A stretch of 41,689 nt of DNA from a bacterium (GTDB lineage: Bacteria; Krumholzibacteriota; Krumholzibacteriia; LZORAL124-64-63), in NCBI GenBank assembly GCA_003353795.1, contig PIVY01000019.1, forward strand, positions 1-41,689. Direction: 5' to 3'. The notes under the pieces were generated by a model that was not told where the DNA came from, made no database searches, and was given only the letters and a program-made list of their open reading frames with translations. Below, piece after piece: positions 16,509 to 24,380 of the stretch; positions within the stretch are counted from its first letter, which is position 1, and every line of letters begins with the position of its first letter. Both the position numbers and the translations under genes were made by a program.

Positions 16509-17516
16509 ATGACCGATCTCGTGCAAAACGTGTCCGCGTGGTGTGCCCATCACCTCGGCATCACGCCCGGCATCCAGCAGAACGTGGTCTTCACGCTGCT
16601 GGCATTCCTGGCGTTCCTCGTGCTGCGCCGCATCGTGACCGGCGTGCTCGAGCGCCGGCTCCACGACGTGGCCCGGCGCTACATCGTCATCAAGACGGTG
16701 AACTACGTGCTCAGCGGCGTGCTGGCCATGATCAGCCTGCTGATCTGGTTCGGCGGGTTCACGGGGTGGTCGGCCTACCTGGGCATCGTGTCGGCGGGTC
16801 TGGCCATCGCGCTCCAGGATCCCCTGACCAACCTGGCCGGCTGGCTCTTCATCTCGATACGCAAACCCTTCGTGGTGGGCGACCGCATCGCCATCGGCGA
16901 CCACGCCGGCGACGTCATCGACGTGCGACCCTTCCAGTTCACCCTCATCGAGATCGGCAACTGGGTGGACGCCGACCAGAGCACCGGCCGCCTCATCCAC
17001 GTGCCCAACGGCTGGGTCTTCAAGCACACCACGGCCAACTTCACCGGCGGCTTCGAGTTCATCTGGAACGAGATCCCCGTGCTGGTGACCTTCGAGAGCG
17101 ACTGGCAACGCGCCAAGGATCTGTTGCTCGAGGTCGCCCGTCGGCACACCGACGTGCCCGACGATGAGGCATCGGCCGAGGTCAAGCAGGCCAGCAAGCG
17201 CTACATGATCTTCTTCCAGCACCTGACGCCCATCGTCTGGACCTCGGTGGCCGACTGCGGCGTGATGCTCACCGTGCGGTACATCTGTCGGCCGCGACGC
17301 CGGCGTGGCAGCACCACCGCCATCTGGGAAGACGTCCTGCTAGCATTCGCCGCCGAGCCGGGCATCGACTTCGCCTACCCGACCACCCGGTTCTACGACA
17401 ATCCGCGGGAAGGGAAATCCGGCCATACGGCGGCGGGTCCGTCGGTGCCGGTGGCGCTCGGGGTGGAGCCGTCTACCCCATCTGACTCGCCACGAGAACC
17501 ACTCCTCCGAGGATGA
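16509..17516 (+). CDS. MscS-family mechanosensitive channel
   Basis: A 335-aa inner-membrane protein. TM helices lie at about 24-40, 65-85 and 90-120; the last is the pore-lining segment, with the family signature VSAGLAIALQDPLTNLAGWLFISIRKPFVVGDRI. It is followed by the beta domain (GDVIDVRPFQFTLIEI, LIHVPNGWVF) and the cytoplasmic vestibule. The family releases solutes under hypo-osmotic shock. The ATG at 16509 is chosen because homology begins there; an upstream in-frame start at 16416 would lie inside the stem-loop region and gives a proline-rich stretch unlike the family. No clear Shine-Dalgarno is seen. The last 44 bases overlap the converging small transporter gene, so its final residues (PSDSPREPLLRG) are probably dispensable. 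Confidence 0.88.
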   Translation: MTDLVQNVSAWCAHHLGITPGIQQNVVFTLLAFLAFLVLRRIVTGVLERRLHDVARRYIVIKTVNYVLSGVLAMISLLIWFGGFTGWSAYLGIVSAGLAIALQDPLTNLAGWLFISIRKPFVVGDRIAIGDHAGDVIDVRPFQFTLIEIGNWVDADQSTGRLIHVPNGWVFKHTTANFTGGFEFIWNEIPVLVTFESDWQRAKDLLLEVARRHTDVPDDEASAEVKQASKRYMIFFQHLTPIVWTSVADCGVMLTVRYICRPRRRRGSTTAIWEDVLLAFAAEPGIDFAYPTTRFYDNPREGKSGHTAAGPSVPVALGVEPSTPSDSPREPLLRG

Positions 17517-17841
17517 GCGCGGTCCCCACCAGCTGCAATCCGGTGATCTTCTCCCCCAGCATCGCGAACGACAGCACCATGACGATGATCAGTCCGACAC
17601 TGGTCATCACCGGGTAGGCCACGCTCAGGCGCAACTTGCTCAGGGCGAAGGCATAGGCCAGCACGTTGGCCGCGAAGAGCACGATGCCCGCCATCACCCG
17701 TCCGTTGAGTAGGATGCCCCGCGCGGTCTGCACCGGGTCGGCCAGGCTGAGTTGCAGGTCCTTCATCCCCCAGCGAATGAGCACGTTGGCGGTGGCGTTG
17801 GCCACCAGGGCGAAGACGAGAGCAAGGATGGCGCTGCGCAC
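17473..17841 (-). CDS. small DMT/SMR-like transporter
   Basis: A 122-aa protein with four predicted TM helices (SAILALVFALVANATANVLI, VMAGIVLFAANVLAYAFAL, YPVMTSVGLIIVMVLSFAML, GLQLVGTALILGGVVLVAS), the size of an SMR half-transporter. Motifs LSVAYPVMTSVGLI and GEKIT are those of SMR/EamA-like proteins. The catalytic Glu14 of EmrE in helix 1 is not present (ALVANATAN), so proton-coupled cation efflux of the EmrE type is doubtful; an ArnE/F-like or other lipid-linked role is an alternative. The GTG at 17841 is chosen because GGAGG lies six bases upstream and the first helix starts directly after it. It converges on and overlaps the mscS-like gene by 44 bases. Confidence 0.75.
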   Translation of the reverse strand: MRSAILALVFALVANATANVLIRWGMKDLQLSLADPVQTARGILLNGRVMAGIVLFAANVLAYAFALSKLRLSVAYPVMTSVGLIIVMVLSFAMLGEKITGLQLVGTALILGGVVLVASQMG

Positions 17842-18260
17842 GGGTAGCCTCCGGGAGAGCGGAAATCGGGCGGACGGGGCGGATGATAGGATTCGCGGGG
17901 CGTTTTGGCGAGGGGAAGTCGAGACCCCGGGACGGAGTCGTTCCATGCGGTGGTAGACGATCACTCAACCGATACGCGCTTTCCCGTAATGTGATCCAGC
18001 ATTCTCAACCCGGTTTTGTTTCGTCCACGATGCCGATTCTGCGAGTCTGTTCAACTATAAAACACACAATTATAACAACATAAAAGTTAGATTTTGAATT
18101 GTATACAGCATACGATAAATAAAACAAATTTCAGTTCTTTTTATTGGCACAATCCATACATACGGAAGTTCTTTATGCCGACGATGGCAACCGCGCTCTC
18201 AACCTGGCTCCTGCACCTGCCGCATTTTCCATGGGTCCAGCGTCCCCCGGAGCCATTTCC
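17842..18260. other. 419-bp gap with an AT-rich core
   Basis: No gene recognised. From about 18040 to 18180 base composition drops sharply: in 18061-18120 I count 14 G or C of 60. Several TATAAA/TATAAC-like hexamers occur (for example 18056-18061), but none has a good -35 at the right distance. The segment probably holds the promoter of the beta-helix protein gene and perhaps that of the divergent transporter. No clear hairpin, tRNA or repeat is visible. Confidence 0.5.
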
Positions 18261-19706
18261 ATGCATACCCAGCGAATCGTCCTGGCCGTCGCCATGATGG
18301 CAACGATCGCGACCATCCAGGCCCAGGCAGCCGACCGCCGCGTTCCCTCGCAGTACTCCACCGTTGCGGCCGCCCTGGCCGCCGCCGGTCCTGGAGACCG
18401 CGTGGTGCTGGCGCCTGGTGTCTACGAAGAGTTCGACCTCGACCTGCCGGCTGGGGTCACCCTGCTCGGCATCTCCTCGACACCAGCGTCGGTCGTGATC
18501 GACGCCGGCAGGCGAGGTCGTGTCCTGCGCGCCGAGAATCTGGACCAGCCGGCCGCCATCGTCGGCCTGACCCTCACCGGAGGCCGCGCCCAGGGCAGCA
18601 CCCCGTACGACACCAGTGGTGGCGGCCTCCTGGTGAGCAAGGCCCAGGTCCGACTCGAAGACGTCATCCTGGTCGGCAACCTGGCCGACGGTAGCGGCGG
18701 CGGCCTGCGGGCGAGCCACGCCGCGGTGGTCATGGTGCGCTGCCGGGTTCGCGGCAACACCGCCGGCAAGGGCGGTGGCGCCATGGACCTCAGCTACGAT
18801 TCGAGCCTCAGCGCCCTGAAGTGCGAGTTCACCGACAACCAGGCTGCCTGGGGCGGCGCGCTTTCGGTACGGACGGGATCCACCACGGCCATCTTCGAGA
18901 GCAGCCTGGTGCGGAACCGGGCGGTCGGCGACCCGGGGCTGGGTGGCGCCCTCGCCTGCGATCGCGACTCGGCACCGTCATTCAAGCGATGTGTGGTGGC
19001 GGACAACGAGGCTCGCTACGGCGGTGCGGTTGCTGCGGCCGATGGCGCGGAGCCGGCGCTGCGGTATTCCACCGTCGACCGAAACTCCAGCACCGAGCAA
19101 GGCGCCGGGTTCTACTGCCGGGGCACTTCACTGGAACTGGATCACACCATCGTCAGCTTCCATCCGCAAACCGCGTTCGTCTGCCTGGATGACGCACGCC
19201 CGAACTTGAGCGCCTGCAACGTGTACGGAAACGTCGGTGGGGACTGGGTAGGAGAGTTGGTCGGCCAGATCGGCAACAATGGCAACTTCAGCGCCGACCC
19301 TCTCTTCTGCGACATCGACGACCGACACCTGCACGACGACTCGCCGTGTGCGCCGAAACAATCCGGCACGGGCCTCGTCGGCGCCCTCGGCGTGGGTTGC
19401 GACACCCGCACCGATGTGCCGTCAGCCCTGGAATCGGTGGAGCTGACCGCCCAACCCAACCCGTTCAACCCCATGACCGAGATCGTCTACACGCTGCCCG
19501 AATCGGCACACGCGCGAGTGAGCGTGTACGACATCCGCGGACGACGGCTCGTGGTTCTGGTGGACGAATCCCGGCCATCAGGCGAGAGTCGCGTACGCTG
19601 GGAGGCTCGCGACGACAGCGGTCGTTCGCTGGCCTCGGGCACGTATCTGCTGGTGCTCGAAACGGGCGGGCTGCGGCTCACGTCGAAGCTGATGTTGGTG
19701 CGGTAG
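18261..19706 (+). CDS. secreted right-handed beta-helix protein with FlgD-Ig-like C-terminal domain
   Basis: A 481-aa exoprotein. The ATG at 18261 has CGGAG eight bases upstream and opens a signal peptide (MHTQRIVLAVAMMATIATIQAQA); the frame is open further upstream through AT-rich DNA but lacks homology. Mature residues begin with the parallel beta-helix entry motif VPSQYSTVAAALAAAGPGDRVVLAPGVYEE, followed by repeating coils (GGGLLVSKAQVRLEDV, GGGLRASHAAVVMVRCRVRGNTAGKGGGAMDL, GGALACDRDSAPSFKRC, YGGAVAAADGAEPALRYS) like polymorphic outer-membrane or pectate-lyase-like proteins. No catalytic site is evident. The last 80 residues carry AQPNPFNPMTEIVYTLPES, YDIRGRRL, WEARDDSGRSLASGTYLL and a basic end KLMLVR, the sorting-like domain also present in the C25 protein and the protein at 19806. 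Surface or extracellular location is inferred. Confidence 0.85.
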   Translation: MHTQRIVLAVAMMATIATIQAQAADRRVPSQYSTVAAALAAAGPGDRVVLAPGVYEEFDLDLPAGVTLLGISSTPASVVIDAGRRGRVLRAENLDQPAAIVGLTLTGGRAQGSTPYDTSGGGLLVSKAQVRLEDVILVGNLADGSGGGLRASHAAVVMVRCRVRGNTAGKGGGAMDLSYDSSLSALKCEFTDNQAAWGGALSVRTGSTTAIFESSLVRNRAVGDPGLGGALACDRDSAPSFKRCVVADNEARYGGAVAAADGAEPALRYSTVDRNSSTEQGAGFYCRGTSLELDHTIVSFHPQTAFVCLDDARPNLSACNVYGNVGGDWVGELVGQIGNNGNFSADPLFCDIDDRHLHDDSPCAPKQSGTGLVGALGVGCDTRTDVPSALESVELTAQPNPFNPMTEIVYTLPESAHARVSVYDIRGRRLVVLVDESRPSGESRVRWEARDDSGRSLASGTYLLVLETGGLRLTSKLMLVR

Positions 19707-19730
19707 CGACCTGCGCGCCCGGCGCGGGGG

Positions 19731-19760
19731 TTGTTCGGGTGAGCCCAGAGGTGATAAACT
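19731..19760 (+). promoter_or_regulatory. candidate promoter of the secreted protein at 19806
   Basis: TTGTTC, an 18-base spacer and TAAACT with a TGA extension before it. Spacer length and the distance from -10 to the start codon (about 46 bases after the hexamer) match the two paralog promoters at 7715 and 8842. The hexamers are weak. Confidence 0.4.
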
Positions 19761-19805
19761 GATCTCACTGAGGGCCATTTCTCGGACCCCGGGGGGGGAG
19801 CCACC

Positions 19806-21278
19806 GTGAACCGTCTCATCGCCTACTGCACCTTGCTCGTCTGCGTCCTGCTCGCGACCGATGCCGGCGCCACCAACCGCGACGGAGCATCGGCCGCCGC
19901 CGCCGCCGATCGCGAAACCTGGGTCTCCGGAGCCGGACTCGTTCGCCTGGCCCTCACCGACGTCGGCCGCACGGGCAACGCGCTGTCGAATCGGTACGTT
20001 CCATCACTGCGCTATCCCGTCGGCTCGTCGGTAGAGCACCTCTACATCGCAGGCCTCTGGATCGGGGCCCGGCGGCCCGATGGCGACGTGCACGTGTCCT
20101 CTGCCGCCGAGGACTACGCCAATCTCAACGAGGCCGACGAGTTGCGGGAGTTCGCCCCCACAGGCGACCCCGCCCGCGTCATGTCCAGCGTCCAGAATAG
20201 CGACGACTACCACCCGGACGCGCTGGCGCCGTACCACTTCCAGTGCACGTTCCACGACGATCGAGTTCCCGCGCCTTATGGCCACGTACCCCTCGGCGTC
20301 GAGATCACCCTCGACGCCCTCGCCTGGGACACCGCCGCCGAGGACGACGGGGTCGTGCTGCAATTCACGATCACCAACATCTCCGGCGCCGACCTGCGCG
20401 ACGTGTACGTGGGCTACTTCGCCGACGCCACCGTGGGCAACACCGAGCTCACCGACCCCTACGATCCCCAGGCGCCGGTGGGTTGGAACTACTACGACGA
20501 CCTGAACGGCGCCTGGCGTCCGTACGACTTCCCCGGTGAAAGCGACGTCTGGTTGATGTGGAAGCACGACGGCGACGGCGAGGATGGACAGGCCACGTCC
20601 TGGGTCGGGCACGCGCTTCTGGGCGCCGACCGGGCCGTCGAGCCGCCCAACGGCCAACCGCCGGTGTCGTACAACGCCTGGCGATTCCGCGGCGGACCGC
20701 CCGAGGACGATCTCTGGCTGGACGATGACCAGGAATGGCAGCCGGGCAAGTACCAGGTCATGAGCAACGGCCACTTCGACGTGGGCTACGTCGACGGCGT
20801 CGATTACTCGATCATGAGCGACTGGCTCGCCCTCATCTCCACCGGACCGTTTCCGGTGCTGGCCGCCGGTGAGACGGTGGCCGTGACCTTCGCCGCCGTC
20901 TGCGGCGTCGACTCGCTGGGCCTGCGGGACAACGCCCAGCGCCTGGGCGAACTGTACGCCAACGGCTATGTCGACGCGGAGGACGTGCCGCCGGCCGGCA
21001 TGGCTCGGCTGCTCCCTCCCGCCCCGAACCCCTTCAATCCGACCACGACAATCGCCTTCGAACTCGCCGAGCCGAGCCGAGTGGCCCTCGACATCGTCGG
21101 CATCGACGGCCGGCCGCTACGCACCCTCGCCGGCGGCGAGCGCTCAGCGGGACTTCACCACGTGCGCTGGAATGGGCTCGACGATCGCGGCCGCGCACTC
21201 CCGTCCGGCGTGTACCTGGTCCAGTTGCGAACAGGCGACGAACCCGGTCAGACGCGTCCCGTGACCCTGGTGCGGTAG
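19806..21278 (+). CDS. secreted protein of unknown function with FlgD-Ig-like C-terminal domain
   Basis: A 490-aa exported protein. The GTG at 19806 is preceded by a run of G ending GGGGAG five bases upstream and starts a signal peptide (MNRLIAYCTLLVCVLLATDAGA). The body is a single large beta-rich region that I cannot assign to a named family. It contains SSVEHLYIAGLWIGARRPDG, EDDGVVLQFTITNISGADLRDVYVGYFADATVG, many Asp/Trp residues and WLALISTGPFPVLAAGETVAVTFA, a style common in exoproteins of these lineages. Residues about 400-490 form the FlgD-Ig-like end (PAPNPFNPTTTIAFELAEPS, VGIDGRPLRTLAGGE, WNGLDDRGRALPSGVYLVQL, terminal VTLVR). It is the third protein in the window with this domain. 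A separate promoter is suggested at 19731-19760. Confidence 0.78.
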   Translation: MNRLIAYCTLLVCVLLATDAGATNRDGASAAAAADRETWVSGAGLVRLALTDVGRTGNALSNRYVPSLRYPVGSSVEHLYIAGLWIGARRPDGDVHVSSAAEDYANLNEADELREFAPTGDPARVMSSVQNSDDYHPDALAPYHFQCTFHDDRVPAPYGHVPLGVEITLDALAWDTAAEDDGVVLQFTITNISGADLRDVYVGYFADATVGNTELTDPYDPQAPVGWNYYDDLNGAWRPYDFPGESDVWLMWKHDGDGEDGQATSWVGHALLGADRAVEPPNGQPPVSYNAWRFRGGPPEDDLWLDDDQEWQPGKYQVMSNGHFDVGYVDGVDYSIMSDWLALISTGPFPVLAAGETVAVTFAAVCGVDSLGLRDNAQRLGELYANGYVDAEDVPPAGMARLLPPAPNPFNPTTTIAFELAEPSRVALDIVGIDGRPLRTLAGGERSAGLHHVRWNGLDDRGRALPSGVYLVQLRTGDEPGQTRPVTLVR

Positions 21279-21390
21279 ATCTCAGCTGAACGCCACTAAG
21301 CCTGGCGCACTCATGGCGTCGGTCTTATTCATGTTCTCCAGTTGGTAAGTCGTATCTCATCAACTATTGGCCCGCCGGGGGATAGCAGCC

Positions 21391-22815
21391 TTGCTTTTCA
21401 ACTCGTACGTATTTCCTGTCTTCCTCGTCATTGTCTTCGTGCTGTACGTGCACTTGCGCCACCGCCCGCAGAATCTGCTGCTGGTGGTGGCCAGCTACGT
21501 CTTCTACGGCTGGTGGGACTGGCGCTTCCTCTCGCTGTTGGCCATCTCGACCATCGTCGACTTCACCTGCGCTAGGCGTATCCAGGCGTCCACTGACCCG
21601 CGTCGGCGCCGCGTCTTCTTGCTGTTGAGCCTCGGTACGAATCTCGGCATCCTGGGCTTCTTCAAGTACTTCGATTTCTTTGCCGACTCGCTGGTGGACG
21701 TTTTCGCCGTTCTCGGTTTCGGTCTCGACGCACCCACGCTTGCGATCATCTTGCCGGTGGGTATCAGCTTCTACACGTTTCAGACCATGGCCTACACCAT
21801 CGATGTCTACCGCGGCAAGGAGACCGCCACCAACGACTTCCTGTCGTTCGCGGTCTACGTCAGCTTCTTCCCGCAGCTGGTAGCCGGCCCCATCGAACGA
21901 TCCACGCACCTGTTGCCGCAGATCCAATCGAAGCGAACCATCACGCGCTCGATGATCAACTCGGGCCTGCAACTCGTGCTCCTCGGCTACTTCAAGAAGA
22001 TCTTCATCGCCGACGGGGTCGCGCCTTACGTCAACACGTGCTTCGCCCATCCGGAGCGGTTCGACGGCCTGTATCTCCTGATGGGCGTCTATCTCTTCGC
22101 CATCCAGATCTACGGCGACTTCTCCGGCTACACCGACATCGCGCGGGGCGTCGCCCGCCTGCTGGGTATCGACCTGCGCCTCAATTTCCAGCAGCCGTAC
22201 GTGGCCGCCAACATCACCGAGTTCTGGCGCCGCTGGCACATGTCCCTCTCGTCCTGGCTACGCGACTACCTCTACATCCCGCTCGGCGGCAATCGACTTG
22301 GCCCACGACGCACGTACGTCAATCTCCTGACCACCATGCTACTCGGCGGTCTGTGGCACGGTGCCGGCTGGAATTTCGTGGTCTGGGGCGCGCTGCACGG
22401 ATCGTATCTCGCGGTGCACAAGTTCATGGTCGGCGATCGGAAGGTCGGCCTCACACCCGCACCGCGTACCCCGGCACAGGCCTGGCGCTGGCTCGTAGGC
22501 GCCGCGGTGACCTTTCACCTGGTCTGCCTGGCCTGGGTCTTCTTCCGCGCCACGGACATCGTCACGGCGTGGGCATACCTGGAAGGGATCGCTTCCCTGG
22601 ATTCGCGGAACATCATGGAGATCTTGCCGGTGGTCGTATTCTACGGCGGGTTCACCTGGCTGATCGACTGGTCGTCGTGGCGATTCGATTCCGAGGTCCC
22701 GTTCCTGGCGCGCTGGAATTTCGTCACCAGGGGTCTGGTGTATGCATCTATGATCATCCTGATCAGCTTCATGGGAGCGACTGTTGCGCAGCCGTTTATC
22801 TATTTTCAGTTCTGA
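21391..22815 (+). CDS. MBOAT-family O-acyltransferase (AlgI/DltB-like)
   Basis: A 474-aa polytopic inner-membrane protein. The TTG at 21391 gives MLFNSYVFPVFLV, the standard start of AlgI-like proteins, and GGGGGA lies eight bases upstream; a TTG at 21367 is the alternative. Landmarks: SYVFYGWWDWRFLSLLAIST, PVGISFYTFQTMAYTIDVYRG, FFPQLVAGPIER, GDFSGYTDIARGVARLLGI, EFWRRWHMSLSSWLRDYLYIPLGGN, and GLWHGAGWNFVVWGALHG with catalytic His323. Such proteins pass acyl groups, often acetyl, across the membrane to an SGNH partner that modifies an exopolysaccharide or cell-wall polymer. The next gene, overlapping by 32 bases, is such a partner. No glycosyltransferase lies nearby, so the acceptor is unknown. 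Confidence 0.92.
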   Translation: MLFNSYVFPVFLVIVFVLYVHLRHRPQNLLLVVASYVFYGWWDWRFLSLLAISTIVDFTCARRIQASTDPRRRRVFLLLSLGTNLGILGFFKYFDFFADSLVDVFAVLGFGLDAPTLAIILPVGISFYTFQTMAYTIDVYRGKETATNDFLSFAVYVSFFPQLVAGPIERSTHLLPQIQSKRTITRSMINSGLQLVLLGYFKKIFIADGVAPYVNTCFAHPERFDGLYLLMGVYLFAIQIYGDFSGYTDIARGVARLLGIDLRLNFQQPYVAANITEFWRRWHMSLSSWLRDYLYIPLGGNRLGPRRTYVNLLTTMLLGGLWHGAGWNFVVWGALHGSYLAVHKFMVGDRKVGLTPAPRTPAQAWRWLVGAAVTFHLVCLAWVFFRATDIVTAWAYLEGIASLDSRNIMEILPVVVFYGGFTWLIDWSSWRFDSEVPFLARWNFVTRGLVYASMIILISFMGATVAQPFIYFQF

Positions 22816-23836
22816 CACCCTCAGGGCCGGACTCCAGCCCACGAAGGGCGTGTGGCTTGCACTGGCGCTGTGCGTGGGGTTCCGGCTCCTGCTGGGCTGG
22901 GTCGGCCCCGGATTCACCCGGGTTGCCGGGTACTGGTTGATCGACACTGACATGGGCTGGGCCCAGGTCCAGATGGACCGTGAACCCGTCGACGACGTGC
23001 CGCGTTGCCTGGTCCTTGGATCCTCCAGGATCGGTCTCGGGATTCACGAGGCCACCCTTGCCGACCAGCTCGGCTTCCAGGTGATCAAGACCGCTGTCAA
23101 CGCCGGAACTCCCTGGACCTTTCTGCACATGTTCGAGGCCGATCCGGATCTGCTCGACGGTGTCGAGGCGATGGTCATCGACATCGAGTATTTCCAGTTC
23201 AACGACAATTCGCCCGTGCGGGAGGGTCTACGGTACGTGCGACTCGCCGACTACGACGGCTGGCGGGAACGCCTCTGGCCAATCGATCGAGAACGGCGTG
23301 AGCTGATGGAGGTGGCCAAGGGCGTCGCCCTGCACGCCACCAACGGCCGCCCTTACCGACCCATGGACGAACGCTGGAAGCATCACGAAGCCAACCCCTC
23401 CCGCGTCGACCCCGGAATGCTGCCTGACGTGGCAGCGCGCAGGGCGACGACGGATTTCGAATTTTCGGAGTTCATGGTCGATACCTGGACCGAACTGGCA
23501 GACCTTTGTCGACGGCGCGGCATCGAGCTGTTCGTCGTGCATCCACCGGTCAAGACTGAGTTCGTGACCCGGCTTGCCGCCGTTGACGACTGGGCTCGCA
23601 ACCACGCGAAGTTCATGGACGCGGTCGCGGAACTCGACGCCCGGCCGGGTACCTCGGTCCTATTCACCGAGCAGCTGGTGGACGTCGGCCTCGAGGACGA
23701 AGGCGCGTTGTTCATCGACTACGGTCACATGACCGGGATCGGCGCCCGTCGCTACACCGCCTGGCTCGGCGAAGAGATCCAGACACGGCTGGCGGCAGAT
23801 CGCGGCGCCGGGGCCGACATGTCCGGTAAGAATTAA
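22784..23836 (+). CDS. SGNH-like partner of the MBOAT acyltransferase
   Basis: A 350-aa protein starting at a TTG with GGGAG six bases upstream, inside the last 32 bases of the MBOAT gene (translational coupling). One N-terminal TM helix (GVWLALALCVGFRLLLGWVG) anchors an extracytoplasmic domain. Block I is CLVLGSSRIGLGI with candidate nucleophile Ser81 (or Ser80). Block V looks like IDYGHMTGIGARRY, giving an Asp-x-x-His pair. In between are VIKTAVNAGTPWTFLHMFE and VEAMVIDIEYFQFND. AlgX/AlgJ/PatB-type partners move the acyl group from the MBOAT protein to a glycan. Overall similarity to named families is weak, so acyltransferase is inferred from the motif pair and the neighbour. The RidA-family gene converges twelve bases beyond. 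Confidence 0.72.
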   Translation: MRSRLSIFSSDTLRAGLQPTKGVWLALALCVGFRLLLGWVGPGFTRVAGYWLIDTDMGWAQVQMDREPVDDVPRCLVLGSSRIGLGIHEATLADQLGFQVIKTAVNAGTPWTFLHMFEADPDLLDGVEAMVIDIEYFQFNDNSPVREGLRYVRLADYDGWRERLWPIDRERRELMEVAKGVALHATNGRPYRPMDERWKHHEANPSRVDPGMLPDVAARRATTDFEFSEFMVDTWTELADLCRRRGIELFVVHPPVKTEFVTRLAAVDDWARNHAKFMDAVAELDARPGTSVLFTEQLVDVGLEDEGALFIDYGHMTGIGARRYTAWLGEEIQTRLAADRGAGADMSGKN

Positions 23837-23848
23837 CAACGAGTTTCC

Positions 23849-24271
23849 CTACTCCCCGAGATCCTCGTCCAGGAACGCGGTGCCCTGCACCACGGCCTCG
23901 GCCTCGAACTCCACGAGCCAGTCGGGATCGATGAGCGCATCGATGCCCAACATGGTGGCCACCGGCTTGACGTCGGCGAAGAACTCGCCGTGCACCCGGC
24001 CCACCGTGTCCCAGTCGGCGATGCGGGTGAGGAACATGCGGGTGCGGACCACGTCGCGGGCGCTGCCGCCCAGCTCCTCGATGGCGCCGATCATGATCTC
24101 GAAGCAGCGGCGGGCCTGGGCGCCGGCATTGCCCACGCCCACGGTCTTGCCGTCGGGGCCGATGGGCGCAGTGCCGGCCACGTGGATGATGTCGCCGACA
24201 CGCAGGGCGCGACAGAAGCCGAACTGGTTCTCGTAGGGGCTGGCGGTGGTGATGCGGCGGGGGTCGGGCAT
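23849..24271 (-). CDS. RidA (YjgF/YER057c/UK114) family protein
   Basis: A 140-aa cytoplasmic protein. The ATG at 24271 (MPDPRRITTASPYE) follows AGGAG seven bases upstream; the frame is open 57 bases further but without homology. Family motifs: VGDIIHVAGTAPIGPDGKTV, AGAQARRCFEIMIGAIEELGGSARDVVRTRMFLTRI, and the C-terminal VEFEAEAVV. RidA itself hydrolyses reactive enamines using Arg105 in a CARLP-like motif. Here the matching stretch reads MLGIDALIDPDWLVEFEA, with Ala in place of that Arg, so this is probably one of the other Rid subgroups without 2-aminoacrylate deaminase activity. It is transcribed away from the zinc-peptidase gene across a 109-base gap that should hold both promoters, though none is clear. 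Confidence 0.88.
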   Translation of the reverse strand: MPDPRRITTASPYENQFGFCRALRVGDIIHVAGTAPIGPDGKTVGVGNAGAQARRCFEIMIGAIEELGGSARDVVRTRMFLTRIADWDTVGRVHGEFFADVKPVATMLGIDALIDPDWLVEFEAEAVVQGTAFLDEDLGE

Positions 24272-24380
24272 GGCAGCGCTCCTGTCTGGTGTTTCCTTGC
24301 GAGCCACACAATAAACGACATCGCGCACTCATGCTGTTACTCTGCCTCCACATCGCCGCTTCCAACGAAAGCAAGGTCAC

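Noticed and set aside
19711-19736. A terminator after the beta-helix protein gene
   Set aside because: The GCGCC/GGCGC inverted repeat has too short a loop and the following GGGGTTGTTC is not a T-tract.
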